A stretch of DNA of 64,000 bases, from positions 11,712,256-11,776,255 of the forward strand of contig NZ_CP071793.1 of the NCBI RefSeq assembly GCF_017498545.1. Reading direction: 5' to 3'. Below the pieces are notes generated by a model. It was given only the letters and a program-made list of their open reading frames with translations, was not told where the DNA came from and searched no databases. Source of the stretch: Sulfidibacter corallicola. Its GTDB lineage: Bacteria; Acidobacteriota; Holophagae; Acanthopleuribacterales; Acanthopleuribacteraceae. A program made the position numbers and the translations under genes. Shown one piece after another: positions 17,190 to 28,834 of this stretch (the first letter of the stretch is position 1; each line of letters begins with the position of its first letter).

Positions 17190-17737
17190 ACGAACACCAC
17201 CCGCTGTATTTTTTTCACGGGCTGGAGAGCAGTCCCGAGGGCTTTCGCGCCAACTACCTGCGCGAACGCTACCCCGAGATTCGCGTGCCCGCGCTGCCGA
17301 AAGACCCGCGCGAACGCCACCGCATCCTGCTCGCGGAGCTGACCGAACCGGCGCTGGTGGTGGGCTCCTCCCTGGGCGGCTTGAGCGCCCTGATGATGGT
17401 TCGCGACGTCCCCCGACGCATCGCGGGCATGGTGCTGCTGGCACCGGCGGTGGGTTTTCACGATGCGACCTACCGCACCCCCGAGGTGCTGGCCCTGGTA
17501 TCCTCGCTGGCGATTCCGCCCGGCATTCCCACGGTGATCATCGCCGCGACCCGCGACGAGGTGATCCCGCTGGAGGCCATCGAGCGCCTGGTGGCGCGTT
17601 CTCCGGAAGCCGCGGTCCGCGATTTCGTCAAGGTCGACGACCAGCATCGACTACACAGCGAAGCGGCCTTGTCCGCCATGCTCGCCGCGATCGAACAGGT
17701 TCGCGCGGAAGTCCAGGACGTGCCCGCGAACCTATGA
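17186..17737 (+). CDS. small alpha/beta-hydrolase (YqiA-like esterase family)
   Basis: This 183-residue protein has the compact alpha/beta-hydrolase fold: YFFHGLESSPEG near the N-terminus, nucleophile elbow VVGSSLGGLSAL (GxSxG), AATRDEVIP supplying the acid, and DQHRLHSEAA supplying the histidine. Size and layout resemble YqiA/UPF0227 esterases, which are cytoplasmic; no signal peptide is present. The ATG overlaps the preceding lipoprotein gene as ATGA, so the two are translated together although one is exported and one is not. The substrate is unknown. Confidence 0.85.
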   Translation: MNEHHPLYFFHGLESSPEGFRANYLRERYPEIRVPALPKDPRERHRILLAELTEPALVVGSSLGGLSALMMVRDVPRRIAGMVLLAPAVGFHDATYRTPEVLALVSSLAIPPGIPTVIIAATRDEVIPLEAIERLVARSPEAAVRDFVKVDDQHRLHSEAALSAMLAAIEQVRAEVQDVPANL

Positions 17738-17848
17738 TCGAGACGCCCGACAAGGTCGTGTTCGAACTCGGTTAAAAACGCGTGCGGGTCAATTGGACCG
17801 CGCCCAGACGCGTCAACCGGTGCGATCACGAAATTTAGCAGTGCCGGC

Positions 17849-17878
17849 TTTACCAGGTTCAGGCATTCCCGCTAGAAT
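17849..17878 (+). promoter_or_regulatory. candidate promoter of leuS
   Basis: TTTACC (17849-17854) and TAGAAT (17873-17878) are spaced 18 bases apart and lie 43 bases before the GTG start of leuS. Confidence 0.5.
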
Positions 17879-17920
17879 AGGAGCTTTGAGTTTTGTTTCG
17901 GGATAGATAGGAGAACAAAG

Positions 17921-20455
<2,535 letters not shown>

Positions 20456-20539
20456 TGGCGGAGATGCGCGTCGTCGGTGTAGGCCGACGACGCGCGATCG
20501 AAGCGATGCCACCCGGAGTCCCCGCATGGAGAGAGTGAC

Positions 20540-21235
20540 GTCGTCGCGGTAGGTTGGCCGGCCCGGCCGACTTTTCGAAGGGCGCATGCTAGCAGTTCCC
20601 GTATCGAGAGAGAGGCGAAGTGCCTGTAGGTGAGGGGGCCTGCTCCACCAATCGAAGCAACTCTTTTAGAAATAACTAATTACGCCTGAGAGCGAAGCGA
20701 GAAAACGCCCTTGTGACGCCCCGGCGAAGTCGTGGGGTTCAAAGTTCCTGCATTCATAAAGGCAGGACGTCCCACTTTGATATGCGTATGCTCCGGGTTC
20801 GAATTGTATCGAAATGTCGACCCGACCTGCTTACTGACCTTGACCGGTTCAACGGAAATGACAGCACTCTCCAGGTTACGGAAACGCCTGGACAACGAGC
20901 TTCGATTGGTGGAGCAGGCTGGCCTGGGCGGCCCCCTCACCTACAGGCCTGGTCGCTCTCTTCAGGTACTGGAACAGCGAACGGCTGCCCTTCGAAATGT
21001 CGGCCCAGCGGGCCAACCTACTGCAATGGCAACTCTCTCCTGGATTCAGGAACTCCTGGACAACGAGCTTCGATTGGTGGAGCAGGCTGGCCTGGGCGGC
21101 CCCCTCACCTACAGGCACCTCGCCTCTCATCGAATTGCGGGAACTGCTAGCATGCGCCCTTCGAAATGTCGGCCCAGCGGGCCAACCTACTGCAATGGCA
21201 ACACTTTCGGGGATGCGGGAACTGCCCGCGGGCCC
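20540..21235. repeat. composite inverted-repeat element, copy B
   Basis: The left arm is shortened (20545-20665: GTAGGTTGGCCGGCCCGGCC, then CCTGCTCCACC after an internal deletion). The core (20670-20885) contains CGACCTGCTTACTGACCTTG and GTTCAAAGTTCCTG. The right arm holds almost two direct copies of the 168-bp unit: the words at 20887 and 21055 are exactly 168 bases apart. The element fills the gap between the convergent genes leuS and the yeiH-like gene, ending 6 bases before the latter's stop. Confidence 0.85.
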
Positions 21236-21240
21236 AAGGC

Positions 21241-22311
21241 TCACACGTGCAGCACGTAGCGCAGCACGCAGAAGCTGGTGACCGCCGTCGTCAGCGAGGC
21301 CGCGAACCCGATCACCAACGGCCACACCCCCAGGCATCGCAGCTTGTCGAAGCGCGTATTCAAACCGACGCCGACCAACGCCATCAAAATCAGGAATTTG
21401 GCCGTGCCGGTCAAATCCGAGATGAGGTTCCGTCCGGTCATCTCGCTCAGCGCGTCGAAGGCGCCGAAACTGTTCAACAACGCCATCGCCAAAAAGCCGA
21501 ACACGAACAAGGGCACCGAACGCTTGACCTTGAGCCACAGGCCCGAACGCCCACCCGGGCAGGGCGGCGCCTCACTATCGCGGTGGAACCACAGGCCGAT
21601 CGCCACGATCACGAAGCCCATCAGGGCGTTGCGCGTCAGTTTGACCGCCGTCGCCAACTCGCCCGCGGCCAGGCTGTAACTCATGCCCGCCGCCACCACC
21701 TGCGAGGTGTCGTTGACCGCGGTGCCCGCCCAAATCCCGAAAAAGTGATCGGTGAACCCCAGCAGGCGACCCAGCAACGGGTAGGCGAACACCGCCAAGG
21801 TACCGAACAAGGTGTTGGTGGCGATCGCGAACGAGACCTCCTCGTCGGCGGCCTCGATCACCGGTGCCGTGACCGTGATCGCGGTGTTCCCGCAAATCGC
21901 GGTACCCACACCGATCAGCAATCCCAACTTCGGCGAAATCCCCGCCGCGCCGGCCAGCATGCGCGTCAGCCCCATCGCCAGGCCGATCAAGAGCAGAATC
22001 AACAGCACCACGCCCCAGCCGATCTCGGCGATCTGTTGCAGCGAGATCCGGGCACCCAGCAACACGATCGACGTTTTCAGAATCAAACCGAAGGCCATCT
22101 GGATGCCGGGCTGGAATCGTGGCGAAAGGCGCACCGCGTTGCCGATCAACAGGCCGATCCCCATGCCCAGTACCGCTTCGCCCAACAGCTTGCCCCAACC
22201 GCCAGGGAGCAGTTGGTGCATCCAGCGACCGGCAATCGCCAAAATCAAGACAAACGCCAACCCGGGTACAATGGCAACCCGGCCGGGACGCTGTTCAGCC
22301 TCACCCCTCAT
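21241..22311 (-). CDS. YeiH/UPF0324 family membrane transporter (putative sulfate exporter family)
   Basis: This 356-residue, very hydrophobic protein has about ten membrane segments. It shows the family's conserved blocks LGMGIGLLIGN, LILKTSIVLLGARISL, GVGTAICGNTAI (a re-entrant-like motif), ATNTLFGTLAVFAYP and GTAVNDTSQVVAAG. UPF0324 proteins are annotated as putative sulfate exporters; the substrate is not firmly known. I chose the ATG at 22311 because GGGGGA lies just upstream. An open frame continues another 81 codons with no membrane or domain features and is rejected. The stop codon is nearly inside repeat copy B. Confidence 0.88.
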   Translation of the reverse strand: MRGEAEQRPGRVAIVPGLAFVLILAIAGRWMHQLLPGGWGKLLGEAVLGMGIGLLIGNAVRLSPRFQPGIQMAFGLILKTSIVLLGARISLQQIAEIGWGVVLLILLLIGLAMGLTRMLAGAAGISPKLGLLIGVGTAICGNTAITVTAPVIEAADEEVSFAIATNTLFGTLAVFAYPLLGRLLGFTDHFFGIWAGTAVNDTSQVVAAGMSYSLAAGELATAVKLTRNALMGFVIVAIGLWFHRDSEAPPCPGGRSGLWLKVKRSVPLFVFGFLAMALLNSFGAFDALSEMTGRNLISDLTGTAKFLILMALVGVGLNTRFDKLRCLGVWPLVIGFAASLTTAVTSFCVLRYVLHV

Positions 22312-22875
22312 CGCTTCCCCCAAAAATACCTCGTATCGGGAGCACCGCGAGTGTCGCGGTTTTTGGGAACGATCGATGCTTTGGGAGAGATGTTTCGGCT
22401 CGGTTCCCATCCCGAGATCCTGGACAGACCCGGAAAACGACCGGCGCTGGTGGACGTTCGCCACTGGCGGGCCCTTCACACCGACAGCGATCAGGCACTG
22501 CCGACATTCGATGCCGACGCACATTGCGACGTGCCGTCCGTGCCGGGGGCACAACCCCTACCGAAGGGCATCTGTGGCCGGCCTTCCACCGGCGATTACG
22601 GACCCCGAAAAACTCCCCAATTCATGCTTCGACCGGTGCCCCGCCAGAAATCCCCAAGGCGGCACATCCCCGGTTCCCTCGATCCGCCTCGTTCTTTTCC
22701 GGCCCAACCCCTCGGGCCTCAAAACAGCGGAACTGCCTTGCATTGTAGCCGATAGAATCGGTCGGGAACAGACCCGGAAATCATCTCTGCGCAAAAGATC
22801 GAGCGCATCGGCAACGCCCTCCAGAAAACCCTGAAAAGGGGAAAATCACCCAAATACGAAGCTTCGGACACCACG
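22312..22875. other. gene-free gap upstream of the YeiH-like gene
   Basis: The gap is about 560 bases. Overlapping open frames occur on both strands but none shows a ribosome-binding site, conserved motifs or sensible composition. It presumably contains the promoter of the minus-strand transporter gene; I cannot point to convincing elements. Confidence 0.4.
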
Positions 22876-22908
22876 AAAAAGGGCCCGACCACCTCCGTGG
22901 CCGGACCC
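22876..22908 (-). terminator. intrinsic terminator of the M4 protease gene
   Basis: On the minus strand, GGGTCCGGCCA (22898-22908) pairs with TGGTCGGGCCC (22881-22891), an 11-bp stem with two G-T wobbles and a 6-base loop. It is followed by TTTTT (22876-22880), about 70 bases after the protease stop. Confidence 0.8.
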
Positions 22909-22978
22909 AAGACCCATGCTTTGACTCAGGGTCGGTTGAATGGGCACCCAAGGCTGGTCCCCCGATGCCCAGACCTGT

Positions 22979-25117
22979 TCAAGGCCAGATCGGGTATGCC
23001 GCCCACACCGTGAACGCGCCACCGCCCTCGGCGGATTCGACGGTGATGTGGTAGTAACCCTGCTTGCCTTCGAATTCGAGGTACTCGCGGGAGTCGGAGC
23101 TCTGGCCCGAAGCGACTTCCTCCCACCAGTTGCTGCTGCCGAAGTAGAAGAGACGAATGTTGAAATCGGTGCCCTCCGGACCCCGGAGCCAGATTTGGTG
23201 CGTGCCGGCCTTGGCGTAGTAGTACTGCTGGTTCGGCAGCCAGACCGAATCTCCGGTGCCGGTGAGGGTGCCGGCGTATTCCGCACAGTTTTCGCAGGGA
23301 GGCTCTTCGCCGTCGCCACCGTCACCGCCGTCACCGGCATCGGTTCCATCGTCCGATCCGTCTCCGCCGTCGCCACCATCAGAGCCGTCAGATCCGTCGC
23401 TTCCGTCACCGCCGTCCGATCCGTCGTCCGATCCGTCGCTTCCATCAGAGCCGTCACCGCCGTCCGATCCGTCGCTCCCGTCAGAGCCGTCCGAACCGTC
23501 GTCCGATCCGTCGCTTCCGTCAGAGCCGTCCGAACCGTCGCCACCATCCGACCCGTCGTCGGATCCGTCACCGCCATCACCGCCGTCGCCCCCGATGTCC
23601 ACGGTGATGTCCACGCCGGCGAAGGCATCGCGAACCGCCACGAGGTCGAATCCCAGGTCCCTGGCCGCGTTCACGGCCGCATCGGCACCCTGCTGGAAGT
23701 TGGTGCTCGGCGTCCAGTAGGCCTGGTTGGCGCGAACGAACACGCGGAAGGCCTTTTCGGTGTCCCAACCGTCGGTGGTCGCCAAGAGGAAAAAGGCCCG
23801 GTTGAAGACGCCGCTACTGTAGTGCACGTCCATGCCCTGCACGAAATCCAGGGCGCTGCCGATCGAACGGCCGTCGCGGGTGGGATCCTCCATGAAACGC
23901 AGGGCCACACCCTGCTTGAAGATTTCCGAACCGATCAGGAAATCGTTGCTGCCGGTCATGAAGTACTCGGCCGCTTCGCCGGCCATGTCGGAAAAGGCCT
24001 CGTTGATGCCCCCGCTCTGGTTCCGGTAGATGAGATTCGAATTCTGCTGGGTGAAGCCATGGCTGACTTCATGCGCGGAAACATCCAGGCTCACCAAGGG
24101 GTACAACGCCGTGCCGCCGTCGCCGAAGGTCATCGAGGAGCCGTTCCAGAACGCGTTTTGGTAGTTGGTGCCGTAGTGGACCCGCATGGTGAGCTGAAAC
24201 GTCAGCGGCGCGGTGTCGAACCACTGGTCGTACATGTCGAACACGACCGTTCCGAAAAAGTGGGCGTCGTTCAAGGGGCTGTAGGCGCCGTTGATTTCCT
24301 TGTAGGTGTTCTCCGGACAGGTGAATTCGTAGACGTCTCCGCCCCAGGTCCGGTGATTCATGTCCAGGGTACGGACCTTGGCGTTTTCCATCGTGCATGT
24401 ATCGCCGGCCTGGGTGACTTCCATGGGGCCGAAGTCGGTGCCGTAGAGGTACCGCCCGACTTTCTCGTTACCGCCCGGCCCAATTGCGTCCGCGTGGTTG
24501 AGGTTGTCGTAGGCCAGCAGTACCTCGCCATCGTCTGCGGCCACCAGGTACACCGGCCGGGTGGGATTGGCACCGCCACGGGTGTCCGCGAAGAAGGTGA
24601 CCTCGTAGGCCAAGTGGGCCTTGCCCTTGGCATCGACGTAGATGACCAGCTCGGTGGATTCGTTTTCGAAGCGCCAAGAATCGGCAGCCAAATGCCGGTT
24701 GACCGTGGCCTTCTTCATGGCGGCCAGGGCCTCGACCGCGGTGAGCCCCGGCACGAGCGTGCGCACTTCGGCGTCCAGACCCCGCAGGAGCTGGCCGTCC
24801 ATACGCTGAACCGTTCCCTTCTTCGTGGTCACGACCACGTGCTCGCCCCAAACCGGGACCCTGTGGAACGTTTGGCGATAGCGGGTATGTGCCTGGCCCT
24901 CAACCGTGACGACCTTGCGCAGGTACTCCAGGGATTCGCTCTTGGGCAGGTCGAGCAACTGCGCCAGAGAAGCGGATTGGTGACGATTCGCCTCGCGGGC
25001 CAGCTCCGGGCGCTGGGCGAGATCGATGCGGTCGACGGCCCATACGGCAAACGTCGAAAGAAACGAGAGCGACAAAACGAGACTTAATTTTTTCGAGTAC
25101 ACACTGAATCTCCTCAT
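22979..25117 (-). CDS. secreted M4 (thermolysin-like) metalloprotease with PPC domain
   Basis: This 712-residue preproprotein has a signal peptide (LSLVLSLSFLSTFAVWA), an FTP/PepSY propeptide (about 30-210) and the peptidase M4 catalytic domain. The domain contains the zinc motif HEVSH (H349, E350, H353) and GGINEAFSD giving the third ligand, E373. A linker of about 95 residues made almost only of Asp, Gly and Ser follows (about 506-604), then a C-terminal PPC (pre-peptidase) domain ending TVWAAYPIWP. PPC domains are usually cleaved off after secretion. The ATG at 25117 has GGAGG 7 bases upstream; a longer frame lacks a Shine-Dalgarno site. It probably degrades extracellular protein after autoprocessing. 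Confidence 0.94.
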   Translation of the reverse strand: MRRFSVYSKKLSLVLSLSFLSTFAVWAVDRIDLAQRPELAREANRHQSASLAQLLDLPKSESLEYLRKVVTVEGQAHTRYRQTFHRVPVWGEHVVVTTKKGTVQRMDGQLLRGLDAEVRTLVPGLTAVEALAAMKKATVNRHLAADSWRFENESTELVIYVDAKGKAHLAYEVTFFADTRGGANPTRPVYLVAADDGEVLLAYDNLNHADAIGPGGNEKVGRYLYGTDFGPMEVTQAGDTCTMENAKVRTLDMNHRTWGGDVYEFTCPENTYKEINGAYSPLNDAHFFGTVVFDMYDQWFDTAPLTFQLTMRVHYGTNYQNAFWNGSSMTFGDGGTALYPLVSLDVSAHEVSHGFTQQNSNLIYRNQSGGINEAFSDMAGEAAEYFMTGSNDFLIGSEIFKQGVALRFMEDPTRDGRSIGSALDFVQGMDVHYSSGVFNRAFFLLATTDGWDTEKAFRVFVRANQAYWTPSTNFQQGADAAVNAARDLGFDLVAVRDAFAGVDITVDIGGDGGDGGDGSDDGSDGGDGSDGSDGSDGSDDGSDGSDGSDGSDGGDGSDGSDGSDDGSDGGDGSDGSDGSDGGDGGDGSDDGTDAGDGGDGGDGEEPPCENCAEYAGTLTGTGDSVWLPNQQYYYAKAGTHQIWLRGPEGTDFNIRLFYFGSSNWWEEVASGQSSDSREYLEFEGKQGYYHITVESAEGGGAFTVWAAYPIWP
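23305..23600 (-). repeat. Asp-Gly-Ser low-complexity linker repeats within the protease gene
   Basis: About 95 codons encode iterations of GDGSDGSD, DDGSDGGDG and similar units. The DNA shows matching short tandem repeats (GTCCGATCCGTC and CCGTCAGAGCCGTC words on the plus strand). Such acidic linkers may bind calcium. The tract is prone to replication slippage. Confidence 0.85.
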
Positions 25118-25526
25118 AGGAAGGCCTCCAGCGGGAGCGGAAGCCCAAATTAGGTGGTGAACGAAGGGCGTGGTAGATCCTTCGAAGGGAGGAGAATCGG
25201 CAGCATGCATTCAAAAGAAGCGGTGCGGGGCCACGAAAATCAAGACAGTCGCAAGAATGAACCATGTAAAGATCGAGAAAACAGCGACGAGAACCAAGGG
25301 CCATATGTAAATTTGCAATGAAATTTAGTTTAGTCATTAAACTTACTAAAACAAGCGCCCCACCCCTTTATGTGATCTCCCTCACGCTCCCCTCTACGCA
25401 AACCTCCTGTAACACCCCACCACGCTTCTCCCACCCCCTACCCTGCCCGCCACACCCCCACACTTTTCCCCGCTCACCGCGCCTATTCCGTATCCTTGCC
25501 CACCTTCCTGTGGCAGAATATCCGCC
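25118..25526. promoter_or_regulatory. divergent intergenic region between protease and sensor kinase
   Basis: The gap is 409 bases between two divergently transcribed genes. An inverted repeat at 25324-25350 begins TTTAGTTTAG and ends ACTTACTAAA, inside AT-rich sequence. On the minus strand it overlaps a weak promoter-like pair (TTGTTT and TAAACT, 16 bases apart). It could be a shared operator; this is inference from symmetry only. Confidence 0.35.
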
Positions 25527-28500
25527 ATGCACATGGTCACTTTGTGGTTGGCGCTCACCGTCCTCAATCCCGTCGGCGTTCCCTTCATTCAGAATTTTCC
25601 GGCCGAGGTCACCGGCGGGCATGGCCAGAACTGGAGTATTCACGTCGGCCCCGAGGGGCGTCTCTTCTTCGCCAATACGTGGGGCTTGCTCTGTTACGAC
25701 GGCGCCACCTGGCGCTTGGCGCGGCCCCATAACGGATCGATCATGCGTTCCATCGCCAGCGATGCCCAGGGCCGCCTGTTCTACGGCGCCGAGGGAGAAC
25801 TGGGTCGGGTGCGGTTCCACCGCGACCGCTTCTGGTCGCTGGAGTCCCTGGTGCCGAAATTGCCCGAGAAAGCGCGCGGGTTTCGGCATGTCTGGGGCAT
25901 TCACGACACCCGAGACGGCGTGGTGTTCGTCACGCCCAACGGGCTCTTCCGTTACCGCACCGAGGCCGATACCTTCGACGTCATCGAACCGAAAAATCAA
26001 TTCCACACCTCGTTCAAGGTGGATGGCGCCCTGTACATTCGCGAGTTCGGGGTCGGTCTTCAGAAACTGGGAAAGGCGGGGCTGGAACCCGTTCCGGGTG
26101 GCGATTTTTTTTCGGACAAGCGATTACACGTGTTCCTGCCCTACGATGAGGGCCGTTATTTCATGGGCACCTACCGCCACGGAACCTGGCTTTACCGCCC
26201 CGACGCCGCCAACCCGAAAGAGCTGTTGGAAAGGTTCCACCCCGAAGCCCCCACGTTTTTCGAGGATTACAACCTCTACCAGGGAATTCGCCTGAACGAG
26301 GATCGGTTCGCACTGGCCACGCGCCTGAACGGGCTGGTGGTCATGAACCGCGAGGGTCGCTTTCTGCTGCATCTCGACAAGAAACGCGGCCTCGCCGACG
26401 ACAGCGTGTTCCACCTCGGCATGGACGGCCACGATCACCTTTGGGTCGCCACCAACGACGGGATCTCGATGGTCGATCTCTACAACCCCATCAGCCGGTT
26501 TCCCGAGCGCATGGGCATCGAGGCAACCCCCTTTACGGCCGCCCTTCACAAAAATCGCCTGTTCCTGGGAACGTTTCGCGGCGTCCTCTCACGTCCCTGG
26601 ACCCCACCTCACTCGGGCCTGACCGACGATTGGCACTTCACGTTGGTACCCGGTTTCCAGTCGTCGAGCTGGTGTTTCCTGGCAGACGGAGACGATCTGC
26701 TGGTCGGTTCCAAACAGGAAGTCTTCCGCATTCGGAACCAGCGTGCATCGATCATGACCGCTATCGAATCACCGGTTTTCTCCATGCTGATTCCCGCCGC
26801 GGCGGCCAACCGGCTGGTTTTGGGGGCCCGAAACGGCCTGAAGCTGATGAGGCGCGTCGATGGAGATTGGTCGGACCTGCAAGCGGTGGAAGGTTTCGAG
26901 CAAAACTGCGAATTCATGGTCGAAACGAAAAACGGAGATCTGTGGATCAGCAACATGGCCGCGGGCGCTTTCAAGGTACGGCTCGACTACGAGACCGGTC
27001 GCCTGTTGTCGATGCAACACTACGGCAAGGCCCAGGGGCTTCCCGAGGACAGTCAATCCAAGGTCTTTCTCCTGGATGGCGAACTGTTTGTCACGACCAC
27101 CAAGGGAAACTACTGCTACGACCCGGCTTCGGACCGCATGGTTCGCGCGACCGTCTTCGACGCCTTCCTGGAGCCGGACACCGGCCTGGAGCACCTGGTC
27201 ACCGCCCCGAACGGCGAGGTTTGGCTACAGGCCCGAAGAGATTTCAGCGACCGGACGCCGAGCGAGGCATCCCAGAAGGTATTCCACCTGGTGGGGCCCG
27301 CCAACCGCCGTCGCCTGTCGCAGAATGGAGAAAGCGAGCTCGCCCATTCCCTCGCCAGCACGATCGTGCCGATCGACGATGGTCGCCAGGTCCTGTTCGT
27401 GACACCGCAGGGTGTCTTGGCCTACAACGGGGATATGCAGACACGGGACAGGCGGTTTCGCGCCCGCATTGCCGCGATTCACACACCGGGCAGCGGAGAA
27501 CCGATCGCGTTCATGCAGACCTCGAAAGCGGATGAAATCCTGGAATTGGCGCCGGATCGCAATGCGCTGCGGTTTGCCTTCGCCCAGGATTTTTTGGCGT
27601 TTTCGGACAAAATCGCCTACCAATTCTATCTGGAGGGATTCGATCCCGAATGGCTGCCCTGGACCTTCGCCAAACACCGCGACTACACCAATTTGCCGCC
27701 GGGCGCCTATCGATTCCACCTGCGCGCCCGCAACCACCTGGGCCAGGTGAGTAACGCGACTTCGGTGGCGTTTCGGATCGCGCCACAGGTCTGGCAGACG
27801 CGCTGGTTCAAATCGTTGCTCATTTTGGCCTTGGCCGCCATGATCTGGGCCGCACACCGCTTTGCGACCCGTTTCCTGGTGCTGCGCGCCGAGAAATTGG
27901 AACGCTTGGTCGCCAAGCGCACACACGAGCTGGAAAAGGCCCAGCGGGACTTGGTGGAGAGCGCGCGCCTGGCCGGCATGGCCGACATCGCGACCAGCGT
28001 CCTTCACGATGTGGGCAATACACTCAACTCGGTGGTCATCTCGACCCAGTTGGTCAAGCAGCTCCTGGCGAACTCCAAAATGGTCGGCATCTTCAAGGCC
28101 AATCGCGTTTTGGACGAGGTCCTCGACGACCTGGCCCAGGGCGAAGCGGCCGAGGCGGATCGACAACAGCGCCTGCGAGCCTATTATGCGCGCCTGGGCG
28201 AGGCCTACACGTCGGAGCGCACGGAGGGTCTGGCGCAACTGGATCGACTGGAAGACCTGGTGCGCGTGCTGCGCGACATCGTCAAGGCCCAGGAGCAGAT
28301 AGCCGGATCGGTTTCCTTTCGAGACCGGCTCCAGGCCAAGGCCTTGATCGAACAGGTGTTGATCCTGCGCGCCGGTTCACTTCAGCGGGCGGATGTACGC
28401 GTCACCAAACGCATCGCCGACGTTCCGGACATCTTGGGCGAGAAGTTGAAATTGATCCACGTCTTCGTGGCCTTGATCGACAACGCGATCGAAGCCATGA

Positions 28501-28775
28501 CCGAAACCGCGAAGACCGATCGATCCCTGGAGATCCACCTGTTCAAGCGGAACGACTGGGTTCACGTCATCATGCGGGACAGCGGGTGCGGTTTCGACGC
28601 CAAGGTTCGGGAGCGGTTGTTCCAACAGGGGTTCACCACCAAGAAAGATCACAGCGGCTACGATCTGCACCGTTGCGCCAACTTCATGGCCGAGATGGAA
28701 GGCACCCTGACCCTGACCAGCGATGGACCCGATCGAGGCGCCACGGCGGAGGTCACCCTGGTCGCGATGAGGTGA
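25527..28775 (+). CDS. large sensor histidine kinase with propeller and Y_Y_Y sensor domains
   Basis: This 1082-residue protein has an N-terminal signal/anchor segment, then a periplasmic two-component-regulator propeller (about 25-660; strands like GMDGHDHLWVATNDGISMVD). A Y_Y_Y domain (about 670-753: FYLEGFDPEWLPW and YTNLPPGAYRFHLRARN) and one membrane span (about 760-785) follow. The cytoplasmic kinase core has H-box LHDVGNTLNSV with the phospho-acceptor near H827, N-box LIDNAIEAM and G-box DSGCGF. It lacks a receiver or output domain, unlike hybrid sensors of this class. The usual glycine-rich G2 box before FMAEMEG reads HSGYDLHRC, an unusual form. No response regulator is adjacent. The ATG at 25527 has only a weak Shine-Dalgarno; residue 3 is an alternative start. 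Confidence 0.88.
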   Translation: MHMVTLWLALTVLNPVGVPFIQNFPAEVTGGHGQNWSIHVGPEGRLFFANTWGLLCYDGATWRLARPHNGSIMRSIASDAQGRLFYGAEGELGRVRFHRDRFWSLESLVPKLPEKARGFRHVWGIHDTRDGVVFVTPNGLFRYRTEADTFDVIEPKNQFHTSFKVDGALYIREFGVGLQKLGKAGLEPVPGGDFFSDKRLHVFLPYDEGRYFMGTYRHGTWLYRPDAANPKELLERFHPEAPTFFEDYNLYQGIRLNEDRFALATRLNGLVVMNREGRFLLHLDKKRGLADDSVFHLGMDGHDHLWVATNDGISMVDLYNPISRFPERMGIEATPFTAALHKNRLFLGTFRGVLSRPWTPPHSGLTDDWHFTLVPGFQSSSWCFLADGDDLLVGSKQEVFRIRNQRASIMTAIESPVFSMLIPAAAANRLVLGARNGLKLMRRVDGDWSDLQAVEGFEQNCEFMVETKNGDLWISNMAAGAFKVRLDYETGRLLSMQHYGKAQGLPEDSQSKVFLLDGELFVTTTKGNYCYDPASDRMVRATVFDAFLEPDTGLEHLVTAPNGEVWLQARRDFSDRTPSEASQKVFHLVGPANRRRLSQNGESELAHSLASTIVPIDDGRQVLFVTPQGVLAYNGDMQTRDRRFRARIAAIHTPGSGEPIAFMQTSKADEILELAPDRNALRFAFAQDFLAFSDKIAYQFYLEGFDPEWLPWTFAKHRDYTNLPPGAYRFHLRARNHLGQVSNATSVAFRIAPQVWQTRWFKSLLILALAAMIWAAHRFATRFLVLRAEKLERLVAKRTHELEKAQRDLVESARLAGMADIATSVLHDVGNTLNSVVISTQLVKQLLANSKMVGIFKANRVLDEVLDDLAQGEAAEADRQQRLRAYYARLGEAYTSERTEGLAQLDRLEDLVRVLRDIVKAQEQIAGSVSFRDRLQAKALIEQVLILRAGSLQRADVRVTKRIADVPDILGEKLKLIHVFVALIDNAIEAMTETAKTDRSLEIHLFKRNDWVHVIMRDSGCGFDAKVRERLFQQGFTTKKDHSGYDLHRCANFMAEMEGTLTLTSDGPDRGATAEVTLVAMR

Positions 28776-28834
28776 GCGGCTTCGAAAGAGCGTCGGGGCG
28801 ACCCCGCCTAAAGTGCCCGCAACACCGGGAGAGG

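Noticed and set aside
20876..21538. Open frames running through the 168-bp repeats (also at 29084-29764 and 182-1254)
   Set aside because: They only exist because the 168-bp unit is a multiple of three and GC-rich. The peptides repeat with the DNA and have no ribosome-binding sites.
22312..22554. N-terminal extension of the YeiH-like transporter
   Set aside because: It has no membrane character or family similarity, and a good Shine-Dalgarno lies directly before the ATG at 22311.
23305..23600. CRISPR-like short tandem repeats
   Set aside because: The repeats are irregular, in frame, and encode the Asp-Gly-Ser linker of the M4 protease.
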